DNA from: JAPUME01 sp027294185
Lineage (GTDB): Bacteria > Acidobacteriota > Terriglobia > UBA7540 > JAPUME01
Reading direction: 5' to 3'
NCBI GenBank assembly: GCA_963555835.3
Contig: CAUVWZ020000002.1
Span: 1,674,001 to 1,738,000, forward strand
Length of the DNA: 64,000 bases
Shown: positions 44,833-54,465 of the stretch, piece by piece
Layout of the letters: every line of letters begins with the position of its first letter
Position numbering within the stretch: the stretch's first letter is position 1
The notes under the pieces: generated by a model
Told to the model about the DNA's origin: nothing
Seen by the model: the letters and a program-made list of their open reading frames with translations, nothing else
Database searches by the model: none
Position numbers and translations under genes: made by a program

Positions 44833-46188
44833 ATGAAATTCTTGGAGAGGCTGATTCCCAGAAGGCAGTTTGTAAAACTGGCCAGTTGGGTCGCGGCAAC
44901 ACTCGCAATTGGAAAGAAACCTGGAACGGCTTGGATTGGGCACCAAACGGGGGTTAGAATCGGTTCTGCTAAAGCGCGCACGGACCAGGTTGTAGACGTA
45001 ATTGTAATCGGTGCAGGAATCTTTGGGTGTAGCGTGGCGTGGCATTTGCGCCGACGCGGTGTCAAAGTCTTGGTGATTGAGGAGGCGTCAACACCAGCAA
45101 CCAGGACGACGCAGGGGGCGGCGGGCTTTGTCGCGAGCTGGTCTGGCTTCCATGTGCCGGCATGGGGGAAACCCGAATGGCAAATGCAACGCTATGGGAT
45201 CGACTTCTACACCCAGCTTGCCGAGAGCTGTGGCCGCGATTTCGGATTTTCTCAATGTGGCGTTGCCTATATCGGCTTCCACCCTGAAGTGGCGAAGGCA
45301 GCCTCTACGTCTTCAAAATCAGATCCTGGCAGAAAATCGGAGGAATTGCTACCGACGTGGCAAACGATCCAGACAAGGATCGAAGCGGCCCGCGAACTGG
45401 GAACAAATATTGAAGTTCTCACGAAGCAACGGGCGGCCAAGTTGTTGCCTTTGATCGATTCTGATTCGACCGAATGGATTATTTTCGACCCCGACGCCGT
45501 GGGTGTGCGAGCTGGCGAGGCCACTCGGTGCGTCGCCAAGGAACTTGTGCAGCAGGGGGTCCGATTCGAATATAACACTTCGGTGACAGGCTTCATCCGC
45601 GACGGCAAGCGTGTCGTGGGTGTCACGACAAGCGCGGGGAACTACCATGCTCCAACTGTAATCGTCACGGCCGGCGTCTGGTCTTCTCCTCTACTTGAGA
45701 AAGCAGGCGCTTCATGTCCAGCGAGATCCCGACCTGATACCCGATACACCACCAAACCTCTGCCTGGCATACCACCGAATACGCCCCTCCTGATGTTCTT
45801 TAATCCTAACCACGTGTATATCCGAGAGGAGCGTGGCGGCCTTCTAATTGGGGGGCACGGGCCGGCGACAGGCAGGGCAGCGTCACTCGATCCGGCGCAT
45901 CGCGTACGCGAATACATCCGCCAGTTTGAACACGTGATGCCAGTACTCAAATACGCCGAAATCGATCAGATCACGCCGTGCTTAGCCTCCTTTACGAGTG
46001 ACTCCCACTTTATCGCCGATGCGGTTCCCGGATACCCAGGAATGTACGTCATCACTGGCTGTCAGGAGGCCGGAATCACCCACGGACCCGGCCTAGGACG
46101 CATGATGGCCGAGCTGGTTGTGGAAGGTAAGACAACCTGGAACCGCAGCCCCTTCCGGCTGGACCGCTTTGGAGCGGAGGATATCTAA
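44833..46188 (+). CDS. Tat-exported FAD-dependent oxidoreductase (D-amino-acid/sarcosine oxidase type)
   Basis: 451 residues. A twin-arginine signal (LIPRRQFVKLASWVAATLAI, about residues 7-26) predicts export of a folded cofactor-loaded enzyme. DAO-type FAD motif VIVIGAGIFGCSVAWHLRRR (about 56), then the substrate domain. C-terminal DAO motifs FTSDSHFIADAVPGYPGMYV and GCQEAGITHGPGLG bind FAD. Unlike the cytosolic subunits of the same cluster it acts outside the membrane. It may oxidise an N-methylated amine or amino acid; the substrate is not known. A 576-base gap with an IS remnant follows. Confidence 0.82.
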   Translation: MKFLERLIPRRQFVKLASWVAATLAIGKKPGTAWIGHQTGVRIGSAKARTDQVVDVIVIGAGIFGCSVAWHLRRRGVKVLVIEEASTPATRTTQGAAGFVASWSGFHVPAWGKPEWQMQRYGIDFYTQLAESCGRDFGFSQCGVAYIGFHPEVAKAASTSSKSDPGRKSEELLPTWQTIQTRIEAARELGTNIEVLTKQRAAKLLPLIDSDSTEWIIFDPDAVGVRAGEATRCVAKELVQQGVRFEYNTSVTGFIRDGKRVVGVTTSAGNYHAPTVIVTAGVWSSPLLEKAGASCPARSRPDTRYTTKPLPGIPPNTPLLMFFNPNHVYIREERGGLLIGGHGPATGRAASLDPAHRVREYIRQFEHVMPVLKYAEIDQITPCLASFTSDSHFIADAVPGYPGMYVITGCQEAGITHGPGLGRMMAELVVEGKTTWNRSPFRLDRFGAEDI

Positions 46189-46763
46189 AAAGAGAAACCA
46201 GCCGCGGGTTAAAAGCAAAGTCCGCTTCTACGACGGGGCTTGCATACCCACTCCTAATTGACAGGACAAAAAGCATCACACGCGGACAATCCTCTATTTG
46301 GTGGAACTTTTGCCAGAGGTGGTCTCAAAAGGAGCGAGCGGTGGCCTTCATGCCCTTCTGACGGGCGTAGGGGACCAAGCGAGGGCGATGGTTAAAAGGG
46401 TTCTTCATATCACGAATCAGGTCGAAGGTTCGGGGCGGAGCGGTCATAGCCGGCCGATTTTAGGACGGTTTGGCGGCTTGCCTTGCTTCCCCCTCGGCAA
46501 CAAAGCCAGCAAGAGAATTTTCAGTATGGTACGCTGGTACTTTGCGTCTAACACTTCTTTACAATACTTGGGTTTGCCCTGGATCCTTGGATGCTGTGTC
46601 GACGCGGCCGAAAGGATGAGGCCTCTTACTTTAATCAATTAAAGCTCTGGCCAATGGCGCAGGTGAAGCCCACACTTTAATGTATTGTTATTTACGACGC
46701 AGGATACTGGTTCTTTGCCGAGGACGATAATATGGATTCTTTTGCCGATATTGGACATACCAT
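46189..46763. other. Gap with an insertion-sequence remnant
   Basis: Between the Tat oxidoreductase and the amidotransferase gene. A transposase N-terminal fragment lies at 46325-46408 (minus). The rest contains no supported gene; the plus-strand open stretch to 46642 shows no homology I recognise. Confidence 0.45.
46325..46408 (-). pseudogene. Transposase N-terminal fragment
   Basis: 27 codons, MKNPFNHRPRLVPYARQKGM then KATARSF and stop. This matches the start of helix-turn-helix transposase domains (typical continuation after AARAF is ETTxxTVRKW). The downstream bases still read ETTSGK in the next frame, so the stop is due to a frameshift. Confidence 0.55.
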
Positions 46764-47790
46764 ATGTGCGGAATCGTAGGCTATCTGGACAAATCCGGCG
46801 AAGGTTCCACAACCTGGGCAACTTCCTGCGGCGTCTGGTCCTTCCTAGAAGCGTCAAACACTGGTCACTTCGCACCCTATTGACCAAGACCCGAAACCCG
46901 GAACTCCCCTCGGCGACATCCTCTTGCGAATGCTTACGCCTCTTGGCCGCAGAGGACCTGACTCCGCAGGTGTGGCCATGTTCGGAAAATCACAAGAGCC
47001 AAACTTGGTCCTTCGAATCAAGTTGGGAGAGCGGGGGCGATTTGAGGAAAAAGGGAAAGAGGTAGCGGCACAGCTGGGGCGCCTTGTGCCCGTCCACGAG
47101 CAACAGGTGCTTTCGGAGTATCTTCGGGTCATCGTCGGACCCGTGTCCAATATTCACAGACTTACACAACAGGTGGAGGAGCTAGCAACGGGACTAGAAC
47201 TGGTAAGCATGGGAAGTCGACTCGAGATCGCAAAGCAGGTCGGGTCGCCCGAAAACCTGGAACAGAGCTATCGCATTCGATCTTTTCAGGGCTTGCACGG
47301 CATCGGTCATACTCGGCTTTCCACGGAGAGCCGGGTTGACTTGAGCCATTCTCAACCGTTCTGGGGCCGAGGAGTTCCGGACCTGGCCACGGTTCACAAC
47401 GGGCACATTACGAACTACCACAAGCTCCGCCGGAAGTACGAGCAACGCGGCTTTCGGTTCTATACAGAAAATGATTCGGAAATCATAGGCATCTACTTAC
47501 GAGATCAGATGGCGCACGGCCTTTCCTTCGAAGAAGCGCTGTGGGCTTCCGTCGATGACTTTGACGGGGCGTTTTGCTATTTGGCAGCCAACAGTAACTT
47601 CCTGGCCTATGTGAAAGACGGTTTTGCTCTCAAACCGCTGATGGTGGCTGAGTCGGACAAGTTCGTGGCCGTTGCCACAGAAGAAGTGGCCCTTCGAGCC
47701 ATCGGTTCCAATGGATGTGGCGTTTTTGAACCAGGGGTTCGACAGGTTCATTTGTGGCGGGTGCCGGATTACGCGCCCGAAAGGACCTGA
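46764..47790 (+). pseudogene. mgsA: N-methylglutamate synthase subunit A / class II glutamine amidotransferase, frameshifted
   Basis: Starts MCGIVGYLDKSGEGS, with the Cys2 nucleophile of class II amidotransferases, but this frame stops at 46883. The remainder is in the next frame from about 46849 to 47790 and is otherwise intact. It reads GDILLRMLTPLGRRGPDSAG, GHTRLSTESRVDLSHSQPFW, HNGHITNYHKLRRKYEQRGF, and a regular C-terminus. One added or lost base in 46849-46883 would join them. The residues before GDILLRML are longer than in relatives, so an insertion may also be present. It is placed as the first synthase gene; in intact relatives it feeds ammonia or the glutamyl group to the other subunits. 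It could be a sequencing error, a real loss or a recoding site. Confidence 0.75.
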
Positions 47791-47949
47791 GAGCCCACGA
47801 TTGGACACTCTTCACAAACCCGAGCAAAGTCGGAAAGGCTTCCCGTCAGATCCTCGGGCGATTTCGGAAACGGGTGGCCGCGCATCCTATCGAGTGCCCC
47901 GTATGACAAGTTTCATTACATTTTTTGGTTTGAACTGCCACCTCTTTCG

Positions 47950-48915
47950 TTGAATTTGAGCGGAAACCCTGCCTCTCAAAATGAACAAGGAACTGAGGTT
48001 ACGGCACACAAGATATTCGAAGTACGCGCAGAGGAGTACCAACTGCCACCAAAGATTGCGGAGCCTGCGACTGCTATTTTATTGATTTCGTGCCCGGACC
48101 GGAAGGGTTTGGTCGCCCGAATCTCCGAATTTATTTACCATTATAATGGGAATATTATATCTGCTGACCAGCACATCGACGCAGAAACGGGGCTTTTCTT
48201 GATGCGGGCGGAGTGGGACCTTAGCGGTTTCAACCTGGCCCCGGATAAAATTTGCTCCGCCTTTGAGCCGGTCGCGCGTGAGCTGAATTCGGACTGGCAA
48301 CTGCATTTTTCCAAGCGGAGACCCAAGTCAGCCATCTTCGTATCCAAGATTGGTCACTGCTTGTCGGATCTGCTGTTTCGCCATCGTGCTGGAGAATTAA
48401 GAGCCGACTTCTCACTGGTAATCAGTAATCATCCCGATCTTAGATCGGTAGCCGAATTTTTTGGGATCGAGTATTTGGTTATTCCTATAACCCCCGAGAA
48501 TAAACTCGCTCAGGAAAAACGCATACTCGAAGAACTGGCATCCCGGCAGATTGAGTTTGTCGTCCTGGCTCGTTATATGCAGATTCTCACGGATGGCTTT
48601 GTCGAGCACTTTCCGAATTGCATCATCAACATTCATCACTCTTTTCTTCCTGCTTTTGTTGGACCCAAACCTTACCATCAGGCGTATCAAAGAGGAGTAA
48701 AGGTAATCGGGGCGACCAGCCACTATGTAACGCCTGAACTTGACAACGGTCCGATTATTGGTCAGGATGCCATCCACATAAGCCATCGTGACTCTGTCGA
48801 GGATCTTGTTCGAAAGGGCAGAGATTTGGAGAAAATCGTTTTGGCCCGAGCGGTCAGACTGCATCTGGAAGATCGTATTCTTGCTTATGGCAACAAAACG
48901 GTAGTTTTTGAATAG
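47950..48915 (+). CDS. purU: Formyltetrahydrofolate deformylase
   Basis: Hydrolyses 10-formyl-THF to formate and THF. 321 residues: an N-terminal ACT domain (ISCPDRKGLVARISEFIYHY, about residue 47) and a C-terminal formyltransferase-fold domain with catalytic region RYMQILTDGFVEHFPNCIIN (about 210) and HHSFLPAFVGPKPYHQAYQRG quoted in part (about 232). TTG start at 47950 is the only in-frame start near the homologous region and lacks a strong ribosome site, so the N-terminus is uncertain. Its place inside the methylamine cluster fits removal of C1 units from folate. Confidence 0.88.
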   Translation: MNLSGNPASQNEQGTEVTAHKIFEVRAEEYQLPPKIAEPATAILLISCPDRKGLVARISEFIYHYNGNIISADQHIDAETGLFLMRAEWDLSGFNLAPDKICSAFEPVARELNSDWQLHFSKRRPKSAIFVSKIGHCLSDLLFRHRAGELRADFSLVISNHPDLRSVAEFFGIEYLVIPITPENKLAQEKRILEELASRQIEFVVLARYMQILTDGFVEHFPNCIINIHHSFLPAFVGPKPYHQAYQRGVKVIGATSHYVTPELDNGPIIGQDAIHISHRDSVEDLVRKGRDLEKIVLARAVRLHLEDRILAYGNKTVVFE

Positions 48916-49098
48916 CGAAGGCCGAACCTCATGATAATTTATATATCCAGACAAATTCCGGGATACGGGCAGCCGCGAGTCAAGAGGTCCTCTTGTAAGA
49001 GCCTATCAGGACGAAGAGAAGAGGGAAGTTATTGTGACCGTTACCTGAAAGGAAATCTGCCGGAGGCCGATCCTTCCCACGAATTGTGAGGTTTCGAA

Positions 49099-49872
49099 GT
49101 GCGGCACCCAACAGCTTCCTCTACGGCAGGCTCCAACTTATCCGCTGAAATGGACTTGATGGCATCGGAACAGAAAGTTCGTGCAATCCAGATTGAGGGT
49201 CGAGGAATAAGTTCCCGTGAGATCAATCGGCAGATCAGGGACCTGATCGCTGTGGGGAGGAAAGAGATCCGCGTGCTTCATCCCGAGGCGCAACACAATC
49301 TTGCCGTAGGCATTCTTTCCCCCGTCTCCATCGTCTTGGAGGGGAGTGTTGGATACTATTGTGGAGGTCTCATAGATGGACCTGATCTGGAGATTCACGG
49401 GAGCGCCGGCTGGGGCCTCGGAGAATCCATGATGGCAGGGCAAATACGGCTGCGAGGAAACACCGGCAATAGCTGTGCCGCATCCATCCGCGGCGGGACC
49501 GTCGTCGTGCATGGAAGCGTGGCGGCCCGGGCTGGAATCAGCATGAAAGGTGGGTTGCTGATCGTCGAAGATGCCTGTGGGTATATGACCGGGTTTATGA
49601 TGCAAAAGGGAGTCATCATCGTCTGCGGAGATGCAGGCCCGGCTCTGGGCGATTCCATGTATGAGGGGTGTATTTTCGTGGGAGGGACGATCGGAGAGCT
49701 GGGGATTGACGCCGTGGTTCAGGAAGTCAACGACGAGGACAAAAAATTCTTGCAGGAGAATCTGAAACGCTGGGGAATCCCCAGTGACCATCCCTTCAAA
49801 AAGGTCGTGGCCGGCCGGCGTTTGTGGAACTTTAACAAAAACGAGATGGATCTATGGAAGGCGGCGCTTTGA
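49099..49872 (+). CDS. mgsB: N-methylglutamate synthase subunit B (GlxC-like, GltB C-terminal domain)
   Basis: 257 residues. Repeated Gly-rich beta-helix segments (GSVGYYCGGLIDGPDLEIHG; MKGGLLIVEDACGYMTGFMM) are the glutamate synthase alpha C-terminal (GXGXG) domain as a separate polypeptide. In known N-methylglutamate synthases this subunit works with MgsA and MgsC. The first about 17 residues are poorly conserved; ATGs at 49150 or 49162 are alternatives to the GTG at 49099. The 3' end overlaps the next gene by 19 bases. Confidence 0.82.
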   Translation: MRHPTASSTAGSNLSAEMDLMASEQKVRAIQIEGRGISSREINRQIRDLIAVGRKEIRVLHPEAQHNLAVGILSPVSIVLEGSVGYYCGGLIDGPDLEIHGSAGWGLGESMMAGQIRLRGNTGNSCAASIRGGTVVVHGSVAARAGISMKGGLLIVEDACGYMTGFMMQKGVIIVCGDAGPALGDSMYEGCIFVGGTIGELGIDAVVQEVNDEDKKFLQENLKRWGIPSDHPFKKVVAGRRLWNFNKNEMDLWKAAL

Positions 49873-51227
49873 AAGACCCTGGGGTGCTTCAGCAAAGCAA
49901 CATTTGGCGGCCCACGGTCATTGAAGACATCCAGATCAAGGCGGAACTGGGCCGTTATCGTGTTCGTGGATTCAGCACCCTGCGAAGCCGCCCCCTCCCC
50001 TCTTTAGATGATCTCGTCTTTATCCCCTGTACGCTGACTCGGGTTCCGTTGGAAGGGTACCGTGAGAAATGCAGCACCAAAACGGTTCTGGGGACACGCT
50101 TTGCTAAGAAGCCCATCGAGCTCGAGATTCCCGTTATGGTCACGGGCATGAGTTATGGCGCCATCTCCCACAACGCCAAGGTTGCGCTCGCGCGGGGCGC
50201 AACCCGTGTAGGTACCTCCACAACAACCGGCGATGGCGGGATGCTGCCGGCGGAGCGTGAAAATTCCAAGGTCCTGATTTACGAGGTGTTGCCCAGCCGC
50301 TACGGAATAAATGTTCATCACATGAAGTCAGCTGACGGCATTGAGTTGACGATCGGCCAAGGCGCCAAGCCGGGCACGGGAGGTCTTCTTCTGGAGTCAA
50401 AAGTCTCCCCGGAGATTGCGCAGATGCGTGACCTCCCTGCGGGCGTCGACCAGCGAAGTCCCTGCCGGCATCCGGATTTTTTGGGTCCGGATGACATGGT
50501 TCTCAAGATCGAAGAATTGAGGGAGGCGACGGATTGGCAGGTGCCCATCTTTGTAAAGATGGGAGCGACGCGCGTCTATGACGACGTCAAGTTGGCGGCC
50601 AAGGCTGGTGCGGATGTAATTGTGGTGGATGGAATGGAGGGAGGAACCGGCGCCTCCCCCGAATTTTTGATGGACCACACGGGCATACCGACTCTGGCGG
50701 CTGTATGCGAAGCCCGAGCCGGCTTAGAGGATGTCGGCCTTTATGGAGAAGTCCAACTCATTATTTCAGGGGGACTCCGGAGCGGAACGGATGCCGCCAA
50801 AGCTTTGGCGTTAGGAGCGGATGCCGTATATGTGGGCACCGCCGCTTTGATTGCCCTCAATTGTAACAAGCCAGTCTATGTGGAGGATTACCACAAGATC
50901 GGGGCTGAACCCTACTCCTGCCATCACTGCCACACGGGGCGCTGTCCGGTGGGAATCGCCACTCAGGATCCTGAGTTGACGGCACGCCTGCCCGTGGATG
51001 AAGCCTCCGACCGCGTGGCCAACTTCTTCCATGCGATGACCGCCGAAATTCAAATACTTGCCCGTGCTTGCGGCAAGTCTGACGTGCATGATTTGGAGCC
51101 GGAGGATTTGCGGGCTTTGACTCTGGAAAGCTCCATGATTACCGGCGTTCCCCTGGTGGGAACTCGAGAGCCTTTCGGCGGAGGGCCCGGGTGGAAGCGC
51201 CAGGAAGCGCCGCGAGAGGAAGAATAA
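49854..51227 (+). CDS. mgsC: N-methylglutamate synthase subunit C (GlxD-like, glutamate synthase FMN domain)
   Basis: 457 residues. FMN-binding TIM barrel of the glutamate synthase large subunit: GMSYGAISHNAKVALARGA (about residue 98), GGTGASPEFLMDHTGIPTL (about 262), and the iron-sulfur cluster CHHCHTGRCPVGIATQ (about 352). Builds N-methylglutamate from glutamylmethylamide-derived methylamine and 2-oxoglutarate in the NMG pathway. Typical length for GlxD. It overlaps mgsB and is 3 bases before the delta-like subunit gene, one operon. Confidence 0.88.
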   Translation: MEGGALKDPGVLQQSNIWRPTVIEDIQIKAELGRYRVRGFSTLRSRPLPSLDDLVFIPCTLTRVPLEGYREKCSTKTVLGTRFAKKPIELEIPVMVTGMSYGAISHNAKVALARGATRVGTSTTTGDGGMLPAERENSKVLIYEVLPSRYGINVHHMKSADGIELTIGQGAKPGTGGLLLESKVSPEIAQMRDLPAGVDQRSPCRHPDFLGPDDMVLKIEELREATDWQVPIFVKMGATRVYDDVKLAAKAGADVIVVDGMEGGTGASPEFLMDHTGIPTLAAVCEARAGLEDVGLYGEVQLIISGGLRSGTDAAKALALGADAVYVGTAALIALNCNKPVYVEDYHKIGAEPYSCHHCHTGRCPVGIATQDPELTARLPVDEASDRVANFFHAMTAEIQILARACGKSDVHDLEPEDLRALTLESSMITGVPLVGTREPFGGGPGWKRQEAPREEE

Positions 51228-51230
51228 AAG

Positions 51231-51563
51231 TTGTCCTTCCTGCTTCCTTGTCCCAACTGTGGTTCCCGTTCAGTTTACGAGTTTGAATTTGGAGGTGAGT
51301 ATCAGGTCCGTCCGGGGATGAGCGCTCCCTTCGAAGAGTGGATCCGCTATATACACTTGAGAACAAACTCGAGCGGGTTTCAAACCGAGTGGTGGTACCA
51401 TCGCCTAGGATGCCGTCTTTGGTTCCTTGCCCAACGCAACACTTCCACCAACCAAGTTCAGTCCACCTTCTGGCTCGAGCAGCTCGAATCAAAACAGACA
51501 ACTGAGGGCAGCGATGCTACAGTTGGCAAACTTGGATCAGGTGGTGCCAATGACCAGGCTTGA
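51231..51563 (+). CDS. mgdB: Sarcosine oxidase delta-like subunit (N-methylglutamate dehydrogenase)
   Basis: 110 residues. Zinc-binding CPNCGSR at the start, then EFEFGGEY and a C-terminal His/Cys pair in WWYHRLGCRLWF, the SoxD pattern. TTG start, 3 bases after mgsC. Its end overlaps the alpha subunit gene. The zinc-binding subunit of the four-subunit complex. Confidence 0.86.
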   Translation: MSFLLPCPNCGSRSVYEFEFGGEYQVRPGMSAPFEEWIRYIHLRTNSSGFQTEWWYHRLGCRLWFLAQRNTSTNQVQSTFWLEQLESKQTTEGSDATVGKLGSGGANDQA

Positions 51564-54462
51564 TCCACAATCCGGGGAAGTCATCGACCGCGGCCAAATC
51601 ATCTCCTTCCAATTTGAGGGTCGGACCTTCCAGGGGTACCGGGGAGATACGATCGGGTCAGCTCTTTCAGCTTCCGGGGTCGAAATCTTCTCCCGTAGTT
51701 TCAAATACCACCGGCCGCGGGGACTCCTCTGCGTTTCGGGAAAATGTCCCAACTGCTTGATGAACGTAAACGGCGTGCCCAACGTTCGAGTCTGCACGGA
51801 ACGCCTCCGCCCGGGAGACCGCGTCACCTCGCAGCACTGCTGGCCTTCACTCCGCCGAGATGTGTTCTCCTTGATCGAAAAGTTCGATTTTCTCCTCCCG
51901 GTCGGGTTCTACTACAAAACTCTCATTCGACCGCGCTTTCTGTGGCGGCTTGCACAGCCACTCCTTCGCCGCCTGGCGGGCCTGGGAAACCTGGGCGATC
52001 AGCGGGAGCAAAGCACCGATTACTCGCACGAATATCTCCACACCGATTTGACTGTAGTGGGGGGAGGGTCGGCGGGGATGGCCGCAGCAACGGCAGCGGC
52101 GGATGCAGGAGTGGAGGTTGTGCTCATCGACGACCAGCCCGAGCTGGGCGGCGAACTTCGCGTGCACCGGCGCCGTTTCCCCGATCCTTTTCCCTCTCAG
52201 TCAAAGTCCGGGATCGAGATCGCGCGTGAAATGGCGAATCGAGTCATCAAACATCAGCGGATTAAAGTTTTGAATCCCGCCGCAGTGATCGGAGGCTATG
52301 AGGGCGGATTGTTGGCAATAAGAAAGGGGAACTGCCTGATCCACCTCCGCACCCGCGAAACCGTCGTGGCGACGGGAACGTATGAGGTCCCCTGGCTCTT
52401 CGAAAACAACGACCTCCCGGGTGTCATGCTGGGGACCGGCGCGTTAAGGTTGATTCACCTGTATGGAGCTAAGCCGGGGAAGCAAGCCGCGGTCGTCGTC
52501 GGCGATGACGAAGGATTAGAGGTTGCCGTTGACTTATCTCGGGCCGGCGTACGGGTGGTTGCAGTCATTGACGGGCGGCCGGAAACCTCTGACTCCCCGG
52601 CCGTTCAGGAATTGAAGGATCTGCACATTCCGTACTTGTCCTCATTTGTTCCGGTTGCCGCGCAGGGCCGTTCAAAAGTTCGCTCCCTAAGAGTAGCTCC
52701 TCTCACTTCCGAGGGCGGCGTCGACGCTCGCCAGACCAGGAGCTTCGAGTGCGACCTTGTTTGCCTGTGCTCGCTTCGTGCCCCTTCGGCAGACTTGCTG
52801 CGACAAAACCAAGGGACCTTTACGTTTGACCCGACCTTGAACCAAATGGTCCCGGATAAGGTGCCCGACCATTTCCACGCCGCGGGTAATCTCACAGGAT
52901 ATCGGGAACTTTCCATTCATCTGCTCCAGGGGCGTCTCGCCGGCCTGGAAGCCGCAAGCTGTGTGCGCCCTCTGGAAGGATTTATCCTCGAAGACTCCCA
53001 AAGAACGGCAGCTCAACTCAAACAGGAAGAGGAGCGATACCGAGAAACCGTGAGATCGTCGAGTCTCTTCACCGGCTTCACCGAAGGCAAGCAGTTCGTC
53101 TGCCTCTGTGAAGACGTAACGCGGAAAGATGTTGGCCAGGCCATAGCCGAGGGATTTGACGAAATGGAGTTGCTCAAACGGTACACGACGGCCGCCATGG
53201 GTCCCTGTCAAGGTCGCATGTGCCTGCAGTCGTTGGCCGCCTGCTGCGCGAAGGATACCGGACGTACCCCTCCCCAGACGGGAACAACAACTTCGAGGCC
53301 CCCCATTCAGACAGTCTCTCTGGGGCTTCTGGCAGGCCCCGAGCATTTCCCCGTCAAGCTCACTCCCATTCACCATAAGCATGCCCAGGTGGGTGTGCAG
53401 TGGATGGACATGGGGCAATGGAAGCGACCTCATACCTATACACACCCGGAGTTGGAATGGAAGGCAGTTCGAGAACGGGTGGGGTTGATTGACGTCAGCA
53501 CGCTGGGGAAGATTGACGTTCGGGGCAGGGATGCGGGGCGTCTTCTGGACAAGGTTTACACGCACAACTTCTCTACTTTGAAGGTTGGCCGGGTCCGGTA
53601 TGGAGTAATCTGCGGAGACGACGGAATCATCCTCGACGACGGTACGGTTAGCCACGTGGCCGATGATTACTTCTATATCACCACCACGACCGGCAACATT
53701 GACTTCGTAGAAAGATGGCTGAACTGGTGGATCGTAGGCACCGGCCTCTGCACTCACGTCACCAACGTAACTTCAGACTTCGCGGCGGTGAACCTGGCCG
53801 GCCCGAAGGCTCGCGATCTCTTAGAGCGGTTGACCGAACTGGACGTGTCCGCTGAAACTTTCAAGTATATGCAGTGTGCGCAGGCAGACGTGGCGGGTGT
53901 ACCTACTCTGCTGATGAGGATTGGCTTTGTTGGCGAAACCGGATGGGAGATTCACTACCCCTCCTGCTACGGAGAATATCTCTGGGAAGTTTTGCTGGCA
54001 GTCGGAAAAGAATTTGGGCTCCTGCCTTTCGGTGTGGAAGCTCAAAGAATTCTCCGTTTGGAAAAGAAGCATGTCATCGTGGGCCAGGACACCGACGCGC
54101 TTTCGAATCCGCTGGAATCGGACATGGAATGGGTGGTCCGGTTCAACAAAGACGACTTCATCGGAAAACCCGCATTGGCGGTGGCCCGGGAGCAGGAATT
54201 TCAGAATCGGTTGGTGGGGTTTGTCGCGGATGAACTGGTGGAGGAAGGAAGTTCGGTCGTGCTCAACCGCCAGCCTGTGGGACGAGTCACCAGCGCCCGG
54301 ATAAGCCCCGGCCAGAACCGTTGTGTCGGGATGGCGTGGGTTCCGGCCGGATTATCCGCCGACGGAACGAAGCTCGAAATCCAAAACGACGGAAAACATT
54401 TCGTGGCAACCGTGCATCAGCCACCGTTCTACGATCCTGACGGCGTGCGATTGAGAGAATAG
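51550..54462 (+). CDS. mgdC: Sarcosine oxidase alpha-like subunit (N-methylglutamate dehydrogenase)
   Basis: About 970 residues. An N-terminal 2Fe-2S-type (ferredoxin-like) segment (SGKCPNCLMNVNGVPNVRVC, about residue 66) precedes an NAD(P)/FAD-binding domain with VVGGGSAGMAAATAAADAG (about 168). A cysteine-rich segment with CLCEDVTRKDV and GPCQGRMC (about 519-560) follows. From about 610 to the end is the aminomethyltransferase/GcvT-like folate domain (GKIDVRGRDAGRLLDKVYTH; KKHVIVGQDTDAL), which binds THF and accepts the C1 unit. ATG at 51550 overlaps the delta gene; 51514 is an in-frame alternative. Confidence 0.88.
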   Translation: MTRLDPQSGEVIDRGQIISFQFEGRTFQGYRGDTIGSALSASGVEIFSRSFKYHRPRGLLCVSGKCPNCLMNVNGVPNVRVCTERLRPGDRVTSQHCWPSLRRDVFSLIEKFDFLLPVGFYYKTLIRPRFLWRLAQPLLRRLAGLGNLGDQREQSTDYSHEYLHTDLTVVGGGSAGMAAATAAADAGVEVVLIDDQPELGGELRVHRRRFPDPFPSQSKSGIEIAREMANRVIKHQRIKVLNPAAVIGGYEGGLLAIRKGNCLIHLRTRETVVATGTYEVPWLFENNDLPGVMLGTGALRLIHLYGAKPGKQAAVVVGDDEGLEVAVDLSRAGVRVVAVIDGRPETSDSPAVQELKDLHIPYLSSFVPVAAQGRSKVRSLRVAPLTSEGGVDARQTRSFECDLVCLCSLRAPSADLLRQNQGTFTFDPTLNQMVPDKVPDHFHAAGNLTGYRELSIHLLQGRLAGLEAASCVRPLEGFILEDSQRTAAQLKQEEERYRETVRSSSLFTGFTEGKQFVCLCEDVTRKDVGQAIAEGFDEMELLKRYTTAAMGPCQGRMCLQSLAACCAKDTGRTPPQTGTTTSRPPIQTVSLGLLAGPEHFPVKLTPIHHKHAQVGVQWMDMGQWKRPHTYTHPELEWKAVRERVGLIDVSTLGKIDVRGRDAGRLLDKVYTHNFSTLKVGRVRYGVICGDDGIILDDGTVSHVADDYFYITTTTGNIDFVERWLNWWIVGTGLCTHVTNVTSDFAAVNLAGPKARDLLERLTELDVSAETFKYMQCAQADVAGVPTLLMRIGFVGETGWEIHYPSCYGEYLWEVLLAVGKEFGLLPFGVEAQRILRLEKKHVIVGQDTDALSNPLESDMEWVVRFNKDDFIGKPALAVAREQEFQNRLVGFVADELVEEGSSVVLNRQPVGRVTSARISPGQNRCVGMAWVPAGLSADGTKLEIQNDGKHFVATVHQPPFYDPDGVRLRE

Positions 54463-54465
54463 CTT

